Source: Geminicoccus sp035556675
GTDB lineage: Bacteria > Pseudomonadota > Alphaproteobacteria > Geminicoccales > Geminicoccaceae
Reading direction: 5' to 3'
Assembly: GCF_035556675.1 (NCBI RefSeq)
Contig: NZ_DATMFZ010000101.1
Coordinates: 1 to 43,868, forward strand
DNA: 43,868 nucleotides
Shown one piece after another: positions 17,143-26,211 of this stretch (positions are counted from its first letter, which is position 1; each line of letters begins with the position of its first letter). Position numbers and translations under genes: made by a program. A model generated the notes under the pieces. It saw nothing but the letters and a program-made list of their open reading frames with translations. It was not told the DNA's origin and did no database searches.

Positions 17143-17243
17143 ACAGAAAATCAACCGCCGTCCCGGCCGGTTCTGCTTGCCCCTGCCAGGAAGCTTGGCC
17201 ATTCCTGCTGGCATCAGACATTCGGGAACTTCAGGGCGGCGCC

Positions 17244-18572
17244 GTGACAGCTTCAGCAGCAGCAGCTTCTTCCATCCGCCGGCAGGTCATCCTGCCGTTC
17301 CGCCGTTTCTTCGAGACCGCCAGTGCCGGCGGCGCTGTCCTGATCGCGGCTGCGGGCTTCGCCTTCCTGTGGGCCAACTCCCCATGGGCACCCGCCTACG
17401 AGGCGATGAAGCACGCCCAGACTACCGCGACCATCGCCGGAGTGGGCGTCGACAAGTCGCTGGCCCACTGGGTCAACGATTTCCTGATGGCGCTGTTCTT
17501 CTTCGTGGTCGGGCTCGAGATCAAGCGCGAGCTGGTGGCGGGCGAGCTGCGCGGCTGGTCACGCGCCGCCCTGCCCGTCATCGGCGCGCTGGGCGGGATG
17601 GTCGGCCCGGCCCTGATCTATGTCATGATCGCCGGCAGCACCGCCTATGCGCCCGGCTGGGGTGTACCGATGGCCACCGACATCGCGTTTGCGGTGGGCG
17701 TGCTGGCGCTGATCGGCGACCGGGTGCCCTATGGGCTGAAGGTGTTCCTGCTGGCCTTCGCGATCGTCGACGACCTGGGCGCGGTCATCGTGATCGCCCT
17801 GTTCTATACGCCGGACGTGGCGGTCCTGCCGCTGGTGATCTCGCTTGCCACCTGCCTGCTGGCCGCGGCTTATGGCCGCCAGGGCGGCGGCCGGCCGATC
17901 GTCTTCGTCATACTGGGGGCAATCGCCTGGTACGCCATGCTGAAGTCCGGCGTGCATGCCACCATCGCCGGCGTGTTGATGGCCTTCACCGTGCCGCTGC
18001 GTCAGGTGCCGGATGCCGCGGCCCTCGGCGAAGCGCTCACTCCCAGGCTCTCCGGGAGCCCGGAGCGCATCGAGGTCGAGTTGCACTCCCTGGAGGCGCT
18101 GATCGAGGAGCGGCGCAGCCCGCTGCACAATTTCGAGCACAAGCTCCAGCCCTACGTCGCCTTCCTGATCATGCCGATCTTCGCCCTGTTCAATGCCGGG
18201 GTGAACGTCACCGGCGGCACGCTGGAGATCGGGATCGGCACGCTCGCCGTCTTCCTGGGCCTCTTGATCGGCAAGCCCGTCGGAATCGTGGGTGCGGTCA
18301 TGCTGGGGTCCTGGCTGAAGCTCTACCGGCTGCCGCCGGAGATGAACCTGCGCGCCCTGTTCGGCATGGGCCTGCTCGGCGGGATCGGCTTCACCATGTC
18401 CCTGTTCATCGCCGACCTGGCCTTCCCGGACCCGGTGATGCTGGACGAGGTCAAGCTGGGCGTGCTGTGCGCCTCGGTGGTGGCGGCCTTCCTGGGCCTG
18501 GCTTGGCTGCGCTGGGTCCTGCCGGCCTCGCCGGCAGCTCTGCCCGACCCGGAACCTTCGAGCGTCACCTGA
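17244..18572 (+). CDS. nhaA: Na+/H+ antiporter NhaA
   Basis: An inner-membrane electrogenic antiporter that expels Na+ in exchange for protons. At 442 residues it is slightly longer than the E. coli protein, with a cytoplasmic N-terminal extension and a loop around 270-295. The ion-binding aspartates are Asp176 and Asp177 (AIVDDLGAV), and Asp146 lies in MATDIAFAVG. About twelve helices are visible. The start is GTG at 17244. Its 3' end overlaps that of the convergent enolase-superfamily gene by 8 bp. Confidence 0.96.
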   Translation: MTASAAAASSIRRQVILPFRRFFETASAGGAVLIAAAGFAFLWANSPWAPAYEAMKHAQTTATIAGVGVDKSLAHWVNDFLMALFFFVVGLEIKRELVAGELRGWSRAALPVIGALGGMVGPALIYVMIAGSTAYAPGWGVPMATDIAFAVGVLALIGDRVPYGLKVFLLAFAIVDDLGAVIVIALFYTPDVAVLPLVISLATCLLAAAYGRQGGGRPIVFVILGAIAWYAMLKSGVHATIAGVLMAFTVPLRQVPDAAALGEALTPRLSGSPERIEVELHSLEALIEERRSPLHNFEHKLQPYVAFLIMPIFALFNAGVNVTGGTLEIGIGTLAVFLGLLIGKPVGIVGAVMLGSWLKLYRLPPEMNLRALFGMGLLGGIGFTMSLFIADLAFPDPVMLDEVKLGVLCASVVAAFLGLAWLRWVLPASPAALPDPEPSSVT

Positions 18573-19731
18573 GCGGCAGGCGCCGCATCCGGCCAGGGGC
18601 CGCAGGATCGTGGAAATGGTCCAGCGGTCCGTGGTCCACGAAGTGGCGGTGCCAGCAGGCCAGGGCCTCGTGGTCCAGGCAGACCCCCAGGCCCGGCCCG
18701 TCCGGCACCGGCACGACGTCGTTCTTCTGCCGGAACGGTCCGCCCTCGATCACGTCGCCCACCTGCCAGCGGAACAGCGACTGGGACGGCTCGCGGATCC
18801 AGGGCATCGCCGCGGAGACGTGGAGATAGGCAGCGGTGCAGACTCCGGTGTCGCCCGAATAGCACCAGAAATCGACGCCCATCGCCTCACAGGCGCCGAT
18901 GAAGCGAATCGCCCGGCCAATCCCGCCCAGCACGGCGAAGTTGACCACGATCGCATCCGGCGTGCCCAATGCCACGGCCCGGCGCAGATCCGGCACGTGG
19001 CTCGAGAAGCGGATCGAGGAATGGCGGCGCAAGGCGGCCATCTCCTCGAAGGTCGCGACCGGGTCCTCGTAGTTGCGGACATCGTAGGGCTCGATCTCGC
19101 GCAGGATCCGGATCGCGGTCGGCAGCGACCACTGCATGTTGGAATCGAGCCGGATGGTCGGCTCCGGCCCCAGTGCCTGGCGCAGGAGCCGCACGGTCCG
19201 GATCTCCAAGAGCGGGTCACCCTGGATCAGCTTGCCCTCGAACAGCGTGCTGCCATGGGCCTCGCGCATCGCCAGGCAATGCTCCGCCACCGCCTCCGGC
19301 CCGGTCTCGCGGCCCTCCCGGAAGGCGAAATACTCGGTGAACGGCACGGCGTCGCGGACCTTGCCGCCCAGCAGAAGGTGGAGCGGCTGGCCCCAGGCCT
19401 TGCCGCGCAGGTCCCAAAGCCCGATCTCGATGGCGCCGAACGCCTTGGCGACCGAGGCATCGTCGGTGTTCTGGACGATCTGCCAGGGCGGCAGGCAGCG
19501 CTGCTCGCAGGCCGCGATGTCGAGCGGGACCATGCCTTCCAGCAGCTCGCCCATCCGCTGCACCGTCGCCAGCACGTCGACCGAGGGCGCCTCGCCCAGG
19601 CCCACCAGGCCCTGGTCGGTGAAGATCTCGATGATCAGCTTGGAGGTGCCGGGATAGAGCCCGCCGCTCCACAGCAGGGGCGCTTCCAGGGGAATGTTGA
19701 CCGGGGTGACCTTCAGGCGGGTGATGCGCAT
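18565..19731 (-). CDS. Enolase-superfamily protein (mandelate racemase/glucarate dehydratase-like) with altered active site
   Basis: A 388-residue protein with the capping domain (1-125) and barrel domain of the mandelate racemase/muconate lactonizing group. Likely metal ligands Asp196 (RLDSN) and Glu222 (YEDPV) are present. By hand comparison with glucarate dehydratase-like enzymes, the KxK motif reads KLI (Lys167, no second Lys), the Asp of the Asp-His dyad is Asn264 and the His is Tyr291 (FWCYSGDT). The third metal position is SSH (243-245). The reaction cannot be assigned. It follows the metal exporter by 29 bp on the same strand. Confidence 0.85.
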   Translation of the reverse strand: MRITRLKVTPVNIPLEAPLLWSGGLYPGTSKLIIEIFTDQGLVGLGEAPSVDVLATVQRMGELLEGMVPLDIAACEQRCLPPWQIVQNTDDASVAKAFGAIEIGLWDLRGKAWGQPLHLLLGGKVRDAVPFTEYFAFREGRETGPEAVAEHCLAMREAHGSTLFEGKLIQGDPLLEIRTVRLLRQALGPEPTIRLDSNMQWSLPTAIRILREIEPYDVRNYEDPVATFEEMAALRRHSSIRFSSHVPDLRRAVALGTPDAIVVNFAVLGGIGRAIRFIGACEAMGVDFWCYSGDTGVCTAAYLHVSAAMPWIREPSQSLFRWQVGDVIEGGPFRQKNDVVPVPDGPGLGVCLDHEALACWHRHFVDHGPLDHFHDPAAPGRMRRLPLR

Positions 19732-19760
19732 CTGCCCTCCGTACCGGGCCCCCTCGCCCG

Positions 19761-20747
19761 TCAGTCGATGTGCGGCTCGCCCGCCGGCACCGGATGCACG
19801 GTCACCTCGGCACCGACGAACTGCTCCTCGAGCTCCGCCTCAATAGCATCGGCGATTCGCCGGGCATTGGCCACCGGCATGTCGGCGGCGACCTCGACCT
19901 CCAGATCGATGTAGCAATGGTCGCCGGTCTCGTAGCCATGGAGATGGCCGACTCCCAGCACGCCCGGCTGGGCACTGGCGAGCGTCTCGACCTGCCGGCG
20001 CAGGTTCCGGGGCAGCGCCCGCTCCAGCAGCGTCGCCACCGCGTCCCGCCCGATCCGCACCGCCATCACCAGGAGGTAGATCGCCACCCCGGCACCGACC
20101 AACGGGTCCAGCCGGTCCAGCCCGTACAGGCCGGCGCCCAGGAGCGACAGCACCACCGCGATCTGGGTGAGCAGGTCGCCCTCGTAATGGGCGCGGTCCG
20201 CCGCGATGGCCGCCGAGGCGGTAAGCCGCACCACGCGGCGCTGGTAGCCCACCAGCACCAGCGTGACGACGATCGACACCAGCATCACCACGAGGCCCCA
20301 CCAGCCATGCTGGATCGGGACGGGATAGACGAACTGCCGGATCGAGATGCTGAGCACGAACAGGCCGGCCCCGCCCACGAATGCCGCCTGGGTCAGGGCC
20401 GAAACCGCCTCCGAGCGCCCGGGCCCCATGTGGCTGCGCGGCTCGGCAGGGGTGCGCGCGGCGCGAAAGCTCAGCCAGATCATGCCCGAGGCGGCCAGAT
20501 CGGCGAAGCTGTCGACCGCGGAACTCATCAAGGCGGTGGAGCCGGTGGCGATCACCGCCAGGAGCTTCAGCACCGCCAGCGCCACCGCAACCAGGACGCT
20601 CACCGTCGAGGCGCGCGCGATCAGGCGGCGCCGCCGGTCGGGACTGCTGTCCGATGCCGGGCCGGACGGCACGGCTGTTACCTCCTCCGGCATCGGGTCG
20701 GCCGGCGGGGGCGGTGCCACGACGGCGGGATCGCTGGGCTCGTTCAT
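19761..20747 (-). CDS. Cation diffusion facilitator (FieF/YiiP-like metal exporter)
   Basis: A 328-residue inner-membrane exporter of divalent metals (Zn or Fe) driven by protons. The transport site reads DSFAD (Asp79, Asp83) in helix 2 and HYEGD (His187, Asp191) in helix 5, the same set as E. coli FieF. A cytoplasmic C-terminal domain (about 245-325) has HLHGYETGDH. A proline-rich tail of about 38 residues precedes helix 1. A GTG at 20840 would overlap the sppA stop, but the extra 31 codons have poor third-position GC, so I use the ATG at 20747. Confidence 0.92.
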   Translation of the reverse strand: MNEPSDPAVVAPPPPADPMPEEVTAVPSGPASDSSPDRRRRLIARASTVSVLVAVALAVLKLLAVIATGSTALMSSAVDSFADLAASGMIWLSFRAARTPAEPRSHMGPGRSEAVSALTQAAFVGGAGLFVLSISIRQFVYPVPIQHGWWGLVVMLVSIVVTLVLVGYQRRVVRLTASAAIAADRAHYEGDLLTQIAVVLSLLGAGLYGLDRLDPLVGAGVAIYLLVMAVRIGRDAVATLLERALPRNLRRQVETLASAQPGVLGVGHLHGYETGDHCYIDLEVEVAADMPVANARRIADAIEAELEEQFVGAEVTVHPVPAGEPHID

Positions 20748-20836
20748 GCTCACGGAGGGCCAATTGCCCCGTTCGGCAGCGCCGATCAACCCTGTGCGGG
20801 CAAAACTGCGTGAGGTTTCCGTGACGGGCGGTCCCG

Positions 20837-22606
20837 TCACCGCACCGCAGCCGATGGCAACGCCATCAACGCGGGCCCCCTGGCCAGCACGCCGAGGCTG
20901 CCGCCCAGCAGCGTGTCGACCATGGTCAGGCCGCGGCGCAGTCTGCCCAGCAGGCGGAACAGGTCAGCGCGCGGATCGGGCAGGGTCACCAGGCTCACCT
21001 CCTGGTCCGGCTGGAGGTTCAAGCGTTCCTTGATGGCGGCGATCGCGTCGGCGAGGCCCCCCAGCCGGTCGATCAGGCCGATCGGCAGGGCCTGCTCGCC
21101 GGTCCAGACCCGGCCACGCGCGACCTCTTCGACTGCCTCGGCGGACAGGCCACGCCCGGCCGCGACCCGCTCCTTGAACGCCTGGTAGATCGTGTCGACC
21201 ATCTGGTCGACCTTGGCCTGCTCTGCCGGCGTGTAGGAGCGGTTCAGCGTCCAGAGTTCGGCATGCTCGCCGCGGCTGGTGGTCAGCCAGTTTACCTCCA
21301 GCCATTCCCACAGGTCCTGCAGGACCGGCTTGCCCGCGATCACGCCGATCGAGCCCGTAAGCGTCGCCGGGCCGGCCAGGATCAGGTCGGCATCCGCGGC
21401 GATCCAGTAGCCACCCGAGCCGGCCACGTCGCCCATGCTGACCACCACCGGCTTGCCCGCCTGCTTCAGCCGGTCGATCTCGCGCCCGATCGTGGCCGAC
21501 GCCACCGCGGAGCCGCCCGGCGAGGCGATCCGGAACAGGACCGCCCGGATGGCATCGTCCTGGCGTGCGGCGGCAAGCGCACCCGCCACGTCGTCGGCGG
21601 ACGCGGTCTGGCCCTCCAGCCCGCCACTGCCACGCAGGATCGGCCCCACCGCATGGATCACCGCCACCTGCGGAAACTCGCCGCCGGGCCGGCTGCGCGC
21701 TCGATAATCCTCGATCGCCACCCGGCGCCAGCGCGCCGAACCCGACCCATTGCCGGAGACGGCACCCTCGTAGAGCCGGTTCAGCACCTCGTCCTCGTGC
21801 GCGATCCGGTCGATCAGGCCCGCGGACAGCGCCGCCTCGCCGGTGTAGGGGCCGGCATCGATCAGCTGGCCGATCCGCCCGGCCAGCTGCGGGCGCCCGG
21901 ACTCGATGCCGGTGCGGAACTGCCGGTCGAGCGATTCCAGCAGGGCCTGGCTCATCTCCCGGTGCTCGGGCGACGGGTCGGAAGCGGCGGCGAAGTCGAA
22001 CGCGGTCTTGTACTCGCTGCGCCGGGTGACCTCGAAGCGGATGCCCAGCTTCTCCAGCAGGCCCTGAGCGAACGGCTCCTGCATGGACAGTCCGGCCAGG
22101 CCCAGCGAGCCCACCGGCTGGAGCACGATCTCGTCGAACGCGCTGGCGAGGTAGTAGCCCTCGTTGGCCGGGCTCAGCTCGCCGAAACTGTCGGCATAGG
22201 CGACGGTGCGCTTGCCGGCGGCGCGCAGCTCGAGGATGGCGCTGCGCAGTTCCTGGGTGGTGGCGAAGCCCCGGGCGGTCTCGTCCAGCCGGGCATAGAC
22301 CGCCTTGACCCGCGGGTCGCCCGCCGCACGGTCCAGCGCCTCCACCAGGTCGAGCAGCCGGTACTCCTCCTGGTCGCCCAGCCAGCCGGCCATCCAGCCG
22401 GGCTGGCCCTCCAGGATCGGCCGGCGCAGGTCGAGGCTCAGGAACATCTGATCGGGCAGCGGCTCCTCCTGACGGGTGAGCCACCAGATGCCGCCGGCCA
22501 CGCCCAGCACCAGGACCAGGCTGAGCAGGCCCACCGTCGCCAGGAAGCCGGTCAGGAACCGCCGCAGCCACGACCGCCTGCGGGGCCGGTCCCGCCCGCT
22601 ATCCAT
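20837..22606 (-). CDS. sppA: Signal peptide peptidase SppA (protease IV, long form)
   Basis: A membrane-anchored serine protease that degrades cleaved signal peptides. At 589 residues it is the duplicated, 67-kDa type. One membrane anchor lies at about 15-43 after a basic N-terminus. The catalytic dyad is Lys200 (SEYKTAFDF) and Ser397 (GDVAGSGGYW), each in a different repeat as in the E. coli enzyme. It starts 3 bp after the rlmN stop, so the two are very likely co-transcribed. Confidence 0.95.
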   Translation of the reverse strand: MDSGRDRPRRRSWLRRFLTGFLATVGLLSLVLVLGVAGGIWWLTRQEEPLPDQMFLSLDLRRPILEGQPGWMAGWLGDQEEYRLLDLVEALDRAAGDPRVKAVYARLDETARGFATTQELRSAILELRAAGKRTVAYADSFGELSPANEGYYLASAFDEIVLQPVGSLGLAGLSMQEPFAQGLLEKLGIRFEVTRRSEYKTAFDFAAASDPSPEHREMSQALLESLDRQFRTGIESGRPQLAGRIGQLIDAGPYTGEAALSAGLIDRIAHEDEVLNRLYEGAVSGNGSGSARWRRVAIEDYRARSRPGGEFPQVAVIHAVGPILRGSGGLEGQTASADDVAGALAAARQDDAIRAVLFRIASPGGSAVASATIGREIDRLKQAGKPVVVSMGDVAGSGGYWIAADADLILAGPATLTGSIGVIAGKPVLQDLWEWLEVNWLTTSRGEHAELWTLNRSYTPAEQAKVDQMVDTIYQAFKERVAAGRGLSAEAVEEVARGRVWTGEQALPIGLIDRLGGLADAIAAIKERLNLQPDQEVSLVTLPDPRADLFRLLGRLRRGLTMVDTLLGGSLGVLARGPALMALPSAAVR

Positions 22607-22609
22607 GGC

Positions 22610-23779
22610 TCAGTGCAGGGCGGCAGCGGGGGCGGGGGCGGGCGTGGAGGCCGCCGCCGACGAGGCGGCAGCCGCCTCACGCCGCGCCCGGATCCGCTCG
22701 CTCGCGGTCTTGAGCTGGCCACAGGCGGCCAGGATGTCCCGGCCGCGCGGCACCCGCACGGGGCTCTGGTAGCCGGCCGCCTCCACGATCCGCGCGAACG
22801 CATGGATCCGGTTGTTGGACGAGCAGGTGAACTCCGCACCCGGCCAGGCGTTGAACGGGATCAGGTTGACCTTGGCCGGGATGCCTTCCAGCAGCCGGAC
22901 CAGCTCGCGCGCATCGGCGTCGCTGTCGTTCACGCCGGCCAGCATCACATATTCGAAGGTGATCGGCTTGTTGCGATGCGGGTAGGCGCGACAGGCATCG
23001 AGCAGCTGCGCGATCTTCCACTTGCGATTGACCGGCACCAGCTCGTCGCGCAGCTCGTCGCGCACCGCATGGAGCGAGATGGCGAGCCCGGTGCCCAGCT
23101 CCTCACCCCACTGCACGATCCGCGGCACCACGCCCGAGGTGGAGAGCGTGATCTTGTGCTTGGACAGGCCGATCCCGTCGCCGTCGCTGGCGAGCTTCAT
23201 CGCCGCCGCGATGCCATCGTAATTGAACAGGGGCTCGCCCATGCCCATCACGACGATGTTGGTGAACAGCCGGTCGTCGCGCGGGCTGGGCCACTCACCC
23301 AGGGCATCGCGCGCCACCAGGAGCTGGGAGAGGATCTCGCCCGGCGTCAGGTTGCGCACCAGCGGCATGGTGCCGGTGTGGCAGAACTTGCAGGTGAGCG
23401 TGCAGCCGACCTGGGTCGAGACGCACAAGGCCCCCCGGTCGTCCTGCGGGATGAACACGCACTCGACTTCCTGGCCGTCGAAGAAGCGCAGCAGCCACTT
23501 GCGCGTGCCGTCGGTCGACTGCTGCTCCACCACGATCTCGGGCCTAGCCACCGAGAAGCGCTCGGCCAGCCGGGTGCGCGTCTCCTTGGACAGGGTGGTC
23601 ATCTGCTCGAACGAGGCGGCACCCCGGCAGTAGATCCAGTGGAACAGCTGGCGGGCGCGCATCGGCCGCTTGGCTTCCGGCTCGCCGATCTCGGCGAGGG
23701 CCAGTTCCAGGCCGGCGCGATCCGCCCCGATCAGGCTGGGCAGCCCGTCGGCGGCCAGGGGCTTTCTCAATTCGGGCAC
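22610..23779 (-). CDS. rlmN: Dual-specificity 23S rRNA/tRNA adenosine-C2 methyltransferase
   Basis: A radical-SAM methyltransferase making m2A in 23S rRNA and certain tRNAs. At 389 residues, the cluster cysteines are Cys126, Cys130 and Cys133 (CTLTCKFC). The methyl-carrying cysteines are probably Cys119 and the Cys in DILAACGQL near the end. An alanine-rich tail closes the protein. The start is a GTG at 23779 (MPELRK), 8 bp after the stop of the IalB-family gene; longer frames upstream lie inside that gene. Confidence 0.96.
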   Translation of the reverse strand: MPELRKPLAADGLPSLIGADRAGLELALAEIGEPEAKRPMRARQLFHWIYCRGAASFEQMTTLSKETRTRLAERFSVARPEIVVEQQSTDGTRKWLLRFFDGQEVECVFIPQDDRGALCVSTQVGCTLTCKFCHTGTMPLVRNLTPGEILSQLLVARDALGEWPSPRDDRLFTNIVVMGMGEPLFNYDGIAAAMKLASDGDGIGLSKHKITLSTSGVVPRIVQWGEELGTGLAISLHAVRDELRDELVPVNRKWKIAQLLDACRAYPHRNKPITFEYVMLAGVNDSDADARELVRLLEGIPAKVNLIPFNAWPGAEFTCSSNNRIHAFARIVEAAGYQSPVRVPRGRDILAACGQLKTASERIRARREAAAASSAAASTPAPAPAAALH

Positions 23780-23787
23780 GTTCTGTC

Positions 23788-24324
23788 TCAGCCTCGGTGC
23801 ACCGGCGGCGTCGCCAGGCTCGCCGTGCCGCCGCAGCTGGCGGACAGGGCGTTGTAGGCGTCGGTGAAGCCGGAGAGGGAATAGGTGTCGATCGAGTTGG
23901 TGCCGCGGGTCGAGGTGGCGCGCACCACCGCCTCGCGGCCGCGCCGCATCGCGGTGATCGCCTTCTTGTCGTCCTCGGAGCTCTTGGCCCAGGCCTGCTC
24001 GTCGCTGGTGAAGAAGCTGAGCGCCGTGCCGTCGATCTGCACCGCGACCTCGCTGCCCTTCTTGTAGGTGTAGCCGACCCGGACGCTCACCTCGTCGATC
24101 GGCGGATTGGCCGGGATGCGGGCGACGATGATGAAGGGATTGCCGCGGGACTTGTAATTGCCTTCCTGCTTCTTCGGCTCGGAAGCAATGTAGCAGAGCT
24201 TCTCGCCGCCCTCGACCATGTAGAGGTTCCAGTCCTGGTGGTTGGACACGAGCTTGGGCGCGGCCAGGGCCAGGGTGGGAACGAGGGTCGCGAGCGACAA
24301 AACGACAGCGGCGAGCGCCTTCAT
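23788..24324 (-). CDS. Invasion-associated locus B (IalB) family secreted protein
   Basis: A 178-residue exported protein with a Sec signal peptide (about 1-22, cut after ALAA). The IalB-like domain has DWNLYMVEGGEKLCYIASEPKKQ, then GNPFIIVARIP, and a late Cys in SASCGG that may pair with the Cys in KLCY. The family is widespread in free-living alphaproteobacteria, so the name does not imply virulence. It precedes rlmN by 8 bp. The ATG at 24324 is the only start that gives a signal peptide. Confidence 0.88.
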   Translation of the reverse strand: MKALAAVVLSLATLVPTLALAAPKLVSNHQDWNLYMVEGGEKLCYIASEPKKQEGNYKSRGNPFIIVARIPANPPIDEVSVRVGYTYKKGSEVAVQIDGTALSFFTSDEQAWAKSSEDDKKAITAMRRGREAVVRATSTRGTNSIDTYSLSGFTDAYNALSASCGGTASLATPPVHRG

Positions 24325-24436
24325 GCAACTCGGCTCCGACGACAGTGATGGTGGGCTTGGAGGGCCCAGCATAGCGCTGCCGGCCACGGACCTGAAGAGG
24401 GCGTTGCCGACGCAGCCATTCTCCGCGGAGCCCGTC

Positions 24437-25012
24437 TCAGCCACCGGACGCTCCGTCCGCCCGGGCCCGGCGCAGTACCACCCCGCCATGGACGTGCGGG
24501 GCCGGCGCCTGCACGGGACCACCCGGCATCACCGGGCGCTCGCCGAACCGGCCGAGCGTGAGCTGGCGGTCATACATGACGATCGCCGCGGCGATCGCGA
24601 GATTGACACAGAACCGCGTGGGAATCCGCACCACATGGTCGCAGCGCGCCAGCATGGCCGGGCTGAGCGAGGCACGCTCCGGACCGAACACGTAGGCGGC
24701 CGCCGAGGGATGGCGGAACGAAGGCAGCGGCACCGCGTCCTCGGTGAGTTCCACGCCCACCAGCTTGGCCCCGTGTGGGAGGGTCAGCTCCTCGGGGCTG
24801 CGGTGGCGGAACACCGGCAGGCTCAGATGGGCCCGCGACGTGTCGGTCCGCCCGGCCTGGCGCAGGGTGGTGGCTGGATCGACCAGGAACAGATAAGCGG
24901 CGCCGAAGGCGTGGGCGGTGCGCATCAGGTTGCCGAAGTTCACCTCCTTGGAGATGGCCTCCGCCCCGATCGCGAACCAGCCGCGAAGTGGTTGCTCGGA
25001 CATGCCGCCCAT
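24437..25012 (-). CDS. SpoU/TrmH-family RNA methyltransferase
   Basis: A 191-residue SPOUT enzyme expected to 2'-O-methylate tRNA or rRNA with SAM. Motif 1 is NFGNLMRTAHAFG (about 26-38), motif 2 is YVFGPERASLS and motif 3 is VVRIPTRFCVNLAIAAAIVMYD, which make the SAM knot. The C-terminal 35 residues look like an unstructured tail. The target base is unknown. An ATG at 25003 is an alternative start. Confidence 0.88.
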   Translation of the reverse strand: MGGMSEQPLRGWFAIGAEAISKEVNFGNLMRTAHAFGAAYLFLVDPATTLRQAGRTDTSRAHLSLPVFRHRSPEELTLPHGAKLVGVELTEDAVPLPSFRHPSAAAYVFGPERASLSPAMLARCDHVVRIPTRFCVNLAIAAAIVMYDRQLTLGRFGERPVMPGGPVQAPAPHVHGGVVLRRARADGASGG

Positions 25013-25051
25013 TTAGGCATTCCGCACCGCCCGGAAAAGGCTCGGCGCGAA

Positions 25052-25077
25052 CCGGCCGCTCCGGAACGAGCGGCCGG
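25052..25077. other. Strong hairpin in a divergent intergenic region
   Basis: CCGGCCGCTC (25052-25061) and GAGCGGCCGG (25068-25077) form a perfect 10-bp stem with a 6-nt loop, followed on the plus strand by CGATCTTTT. It looks like a plus-strand terminator, yet it lies between two divergent genes, where no plus-strand gene ends. It could be a leader element of either gene or a transcription block. Confidence 0.4.
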
Positions 25078-25154
25078 CGATCTTTTCGTCACCGCAAGCT
25101 GCGCCTAGGATCGTCCACCATTGGTTGCTCCACCGGATCGTATGGAAACCGTAG

Positions 25155-26207
25155 ATGCGCGCGTTGGTCTGTGAGCAGACGCGGGGCCTGGAAGGCCTTG
25201 CCCTGAAGGAGTTGCGCGATCCGGAGCCCGGGGCCTGCCATGTCCGGATCGAGGTGGCCGCGGCCGGGGTCAACTTCGCCGACCTGCTGATGCTGGAGGG
25301 CCGCTACCAGGAGCGCCCGCCCGTGCCGTTCGTGCCCGGACTGGAAGTGGCCGGCACGATCGACAAGGTGGGTGCCGGTGCGGTGCTGGGCGGCGTCGAG
25401 CCCGGCCAGCGCGTGCTGGCCTTCCTCGATCATGGCGGCTTTGCCGAGAAGACCCTGGCCCGGGCCGAGGACGTGATCCCGATTCCGGACGAGGTGGACG
25501 ACGTCACCGCGGCCGGGCTCGCCATCACCTACGGCACGGCGCTGGGCGCTTTGTCCTGGCGGGCCCAGCTCCTGCCGGGCGAGGTGCTGCTGGTGCACGG
25601 CGCCGCCGGCGGGGTGGGCCTGGCCGCGGTCGAGGTCGGCAAGGCCATGGGCGCCAGGGTGATCGCCACCGCACGCGGCGAGGCGCGCGCGGCGCTGGCC
25701 GCCGAGCATGGCGCGGATCATGCGCTGGACAGCGAGGATCCGGAGCTGCGTACCCGCATCAAGGATCTCACCGGCGGGCGCGGCGTGGACGTGGTGTTCG
25801 ACCCGGTGGGCGGCGCGCTGTTCGACCTGTCGCTGCGGGTCACCGCCTGGGAGGGCCGGATCGTGGTGGTGGGCTTCGCGTCCGGCGAGATCCCGCAGAT
25901 CCCGGCCAACCTCCTGCTGGTGAAGAACATCGCGGCGCTGGGCTTCTTCTGGGGCAGCTACCGCAAGCACGACCCGGGTCGCCTACGGGAAAGCTTCGAG
26001 CAGTTGTTCACCTGGCTGGACGAGGGCCGGATCCGCCCGTACGTCGCCCAGGTCCTGCCGCTGGCGCAGGGCCAGGACGCCCTGGCGCTGCTCAAGGAAC
26101 GGCGCAGCACCGGCAAGGTCGTGGTCCAGGTGGCGGCCCCGCCGCCCAGCCCCGGCTACCGCACGGCCCCACCCAAGCTGCGCGGACAGGCAAGGCGCCG
26201 GCGCTGA
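25155..26207 (+). CDS. NADPH:quinone oxidoreductase family protein (MDR)
   Basis: A 350-residue medium-chain dehydrogenase/reductase of the zinc-free quinone oxidoreductase type. The N-terminal GroES-like domain has AAAGVNFADLLMLEGRY and GLEVAGTI; the Rossmann part has VHGAAGGVGLAAVEVGKAMGA (about 150-170). The usual zinc-ligand cysteines are missing. A basic, proline-rich tail of about 20 residues follows the fold. It probably reduces quinones or activated alkenes with NADPH. It converges on an EamA transporter with 4 bp between them. Confidence 0.92.
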   Translation: MRALVCEQTRGLEGLALKELRDPEPGACHVRIEVAAAGVNFADLLMLEGRYQERPPVPFVPGLEVAGTIDKVGAGAVLGGVEPGQRVLAFLDHGGFAEKTLARAEDVIPIPDEVDDVTAAGLAITYGTALGALSWRAQLLPGEVLLVHGAAGGVGLAAVEVGKAMGARVIATARGEARAALAAEHGADHALDSEDPELRTRIKDLTGGRGVDVVFDPVGGALFDLSLRVTAWEGRIVVVGFASGEIPQIPANLLLVKNIAALGFFWGSYRKHDPGRLRESFEQLFTWLDEGRIRPYVAQVLPLAQGQDALALLKERRSTGKVVVQVAAPPPSPGYRTAPPKLRGQARRRR

Positions 26208-26211
26208 AGCG

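Noticed and set aside
20748..20840. N-terminal extension of the metal exporter from a GTG overlapping the sppA stop
   Set aside because: The 31 extra codons include GGA, TCA, AGT, TTT, ACA and TTG, unlike coding sequence here. The ATG at 20747 is better.
21263..23857. 864-residue plus-strand frame opposite sppA and rlmN
   Set aside because: Both minus-strand genes have complete catalytic motifs. The plus frame is a compositional shadow.
23788..24324. Reading the IalB-family gene as a virulence factor
   Set aside because: The family is common in non-pathogenic alphaproteobacteria and nothing else here suggests a host.
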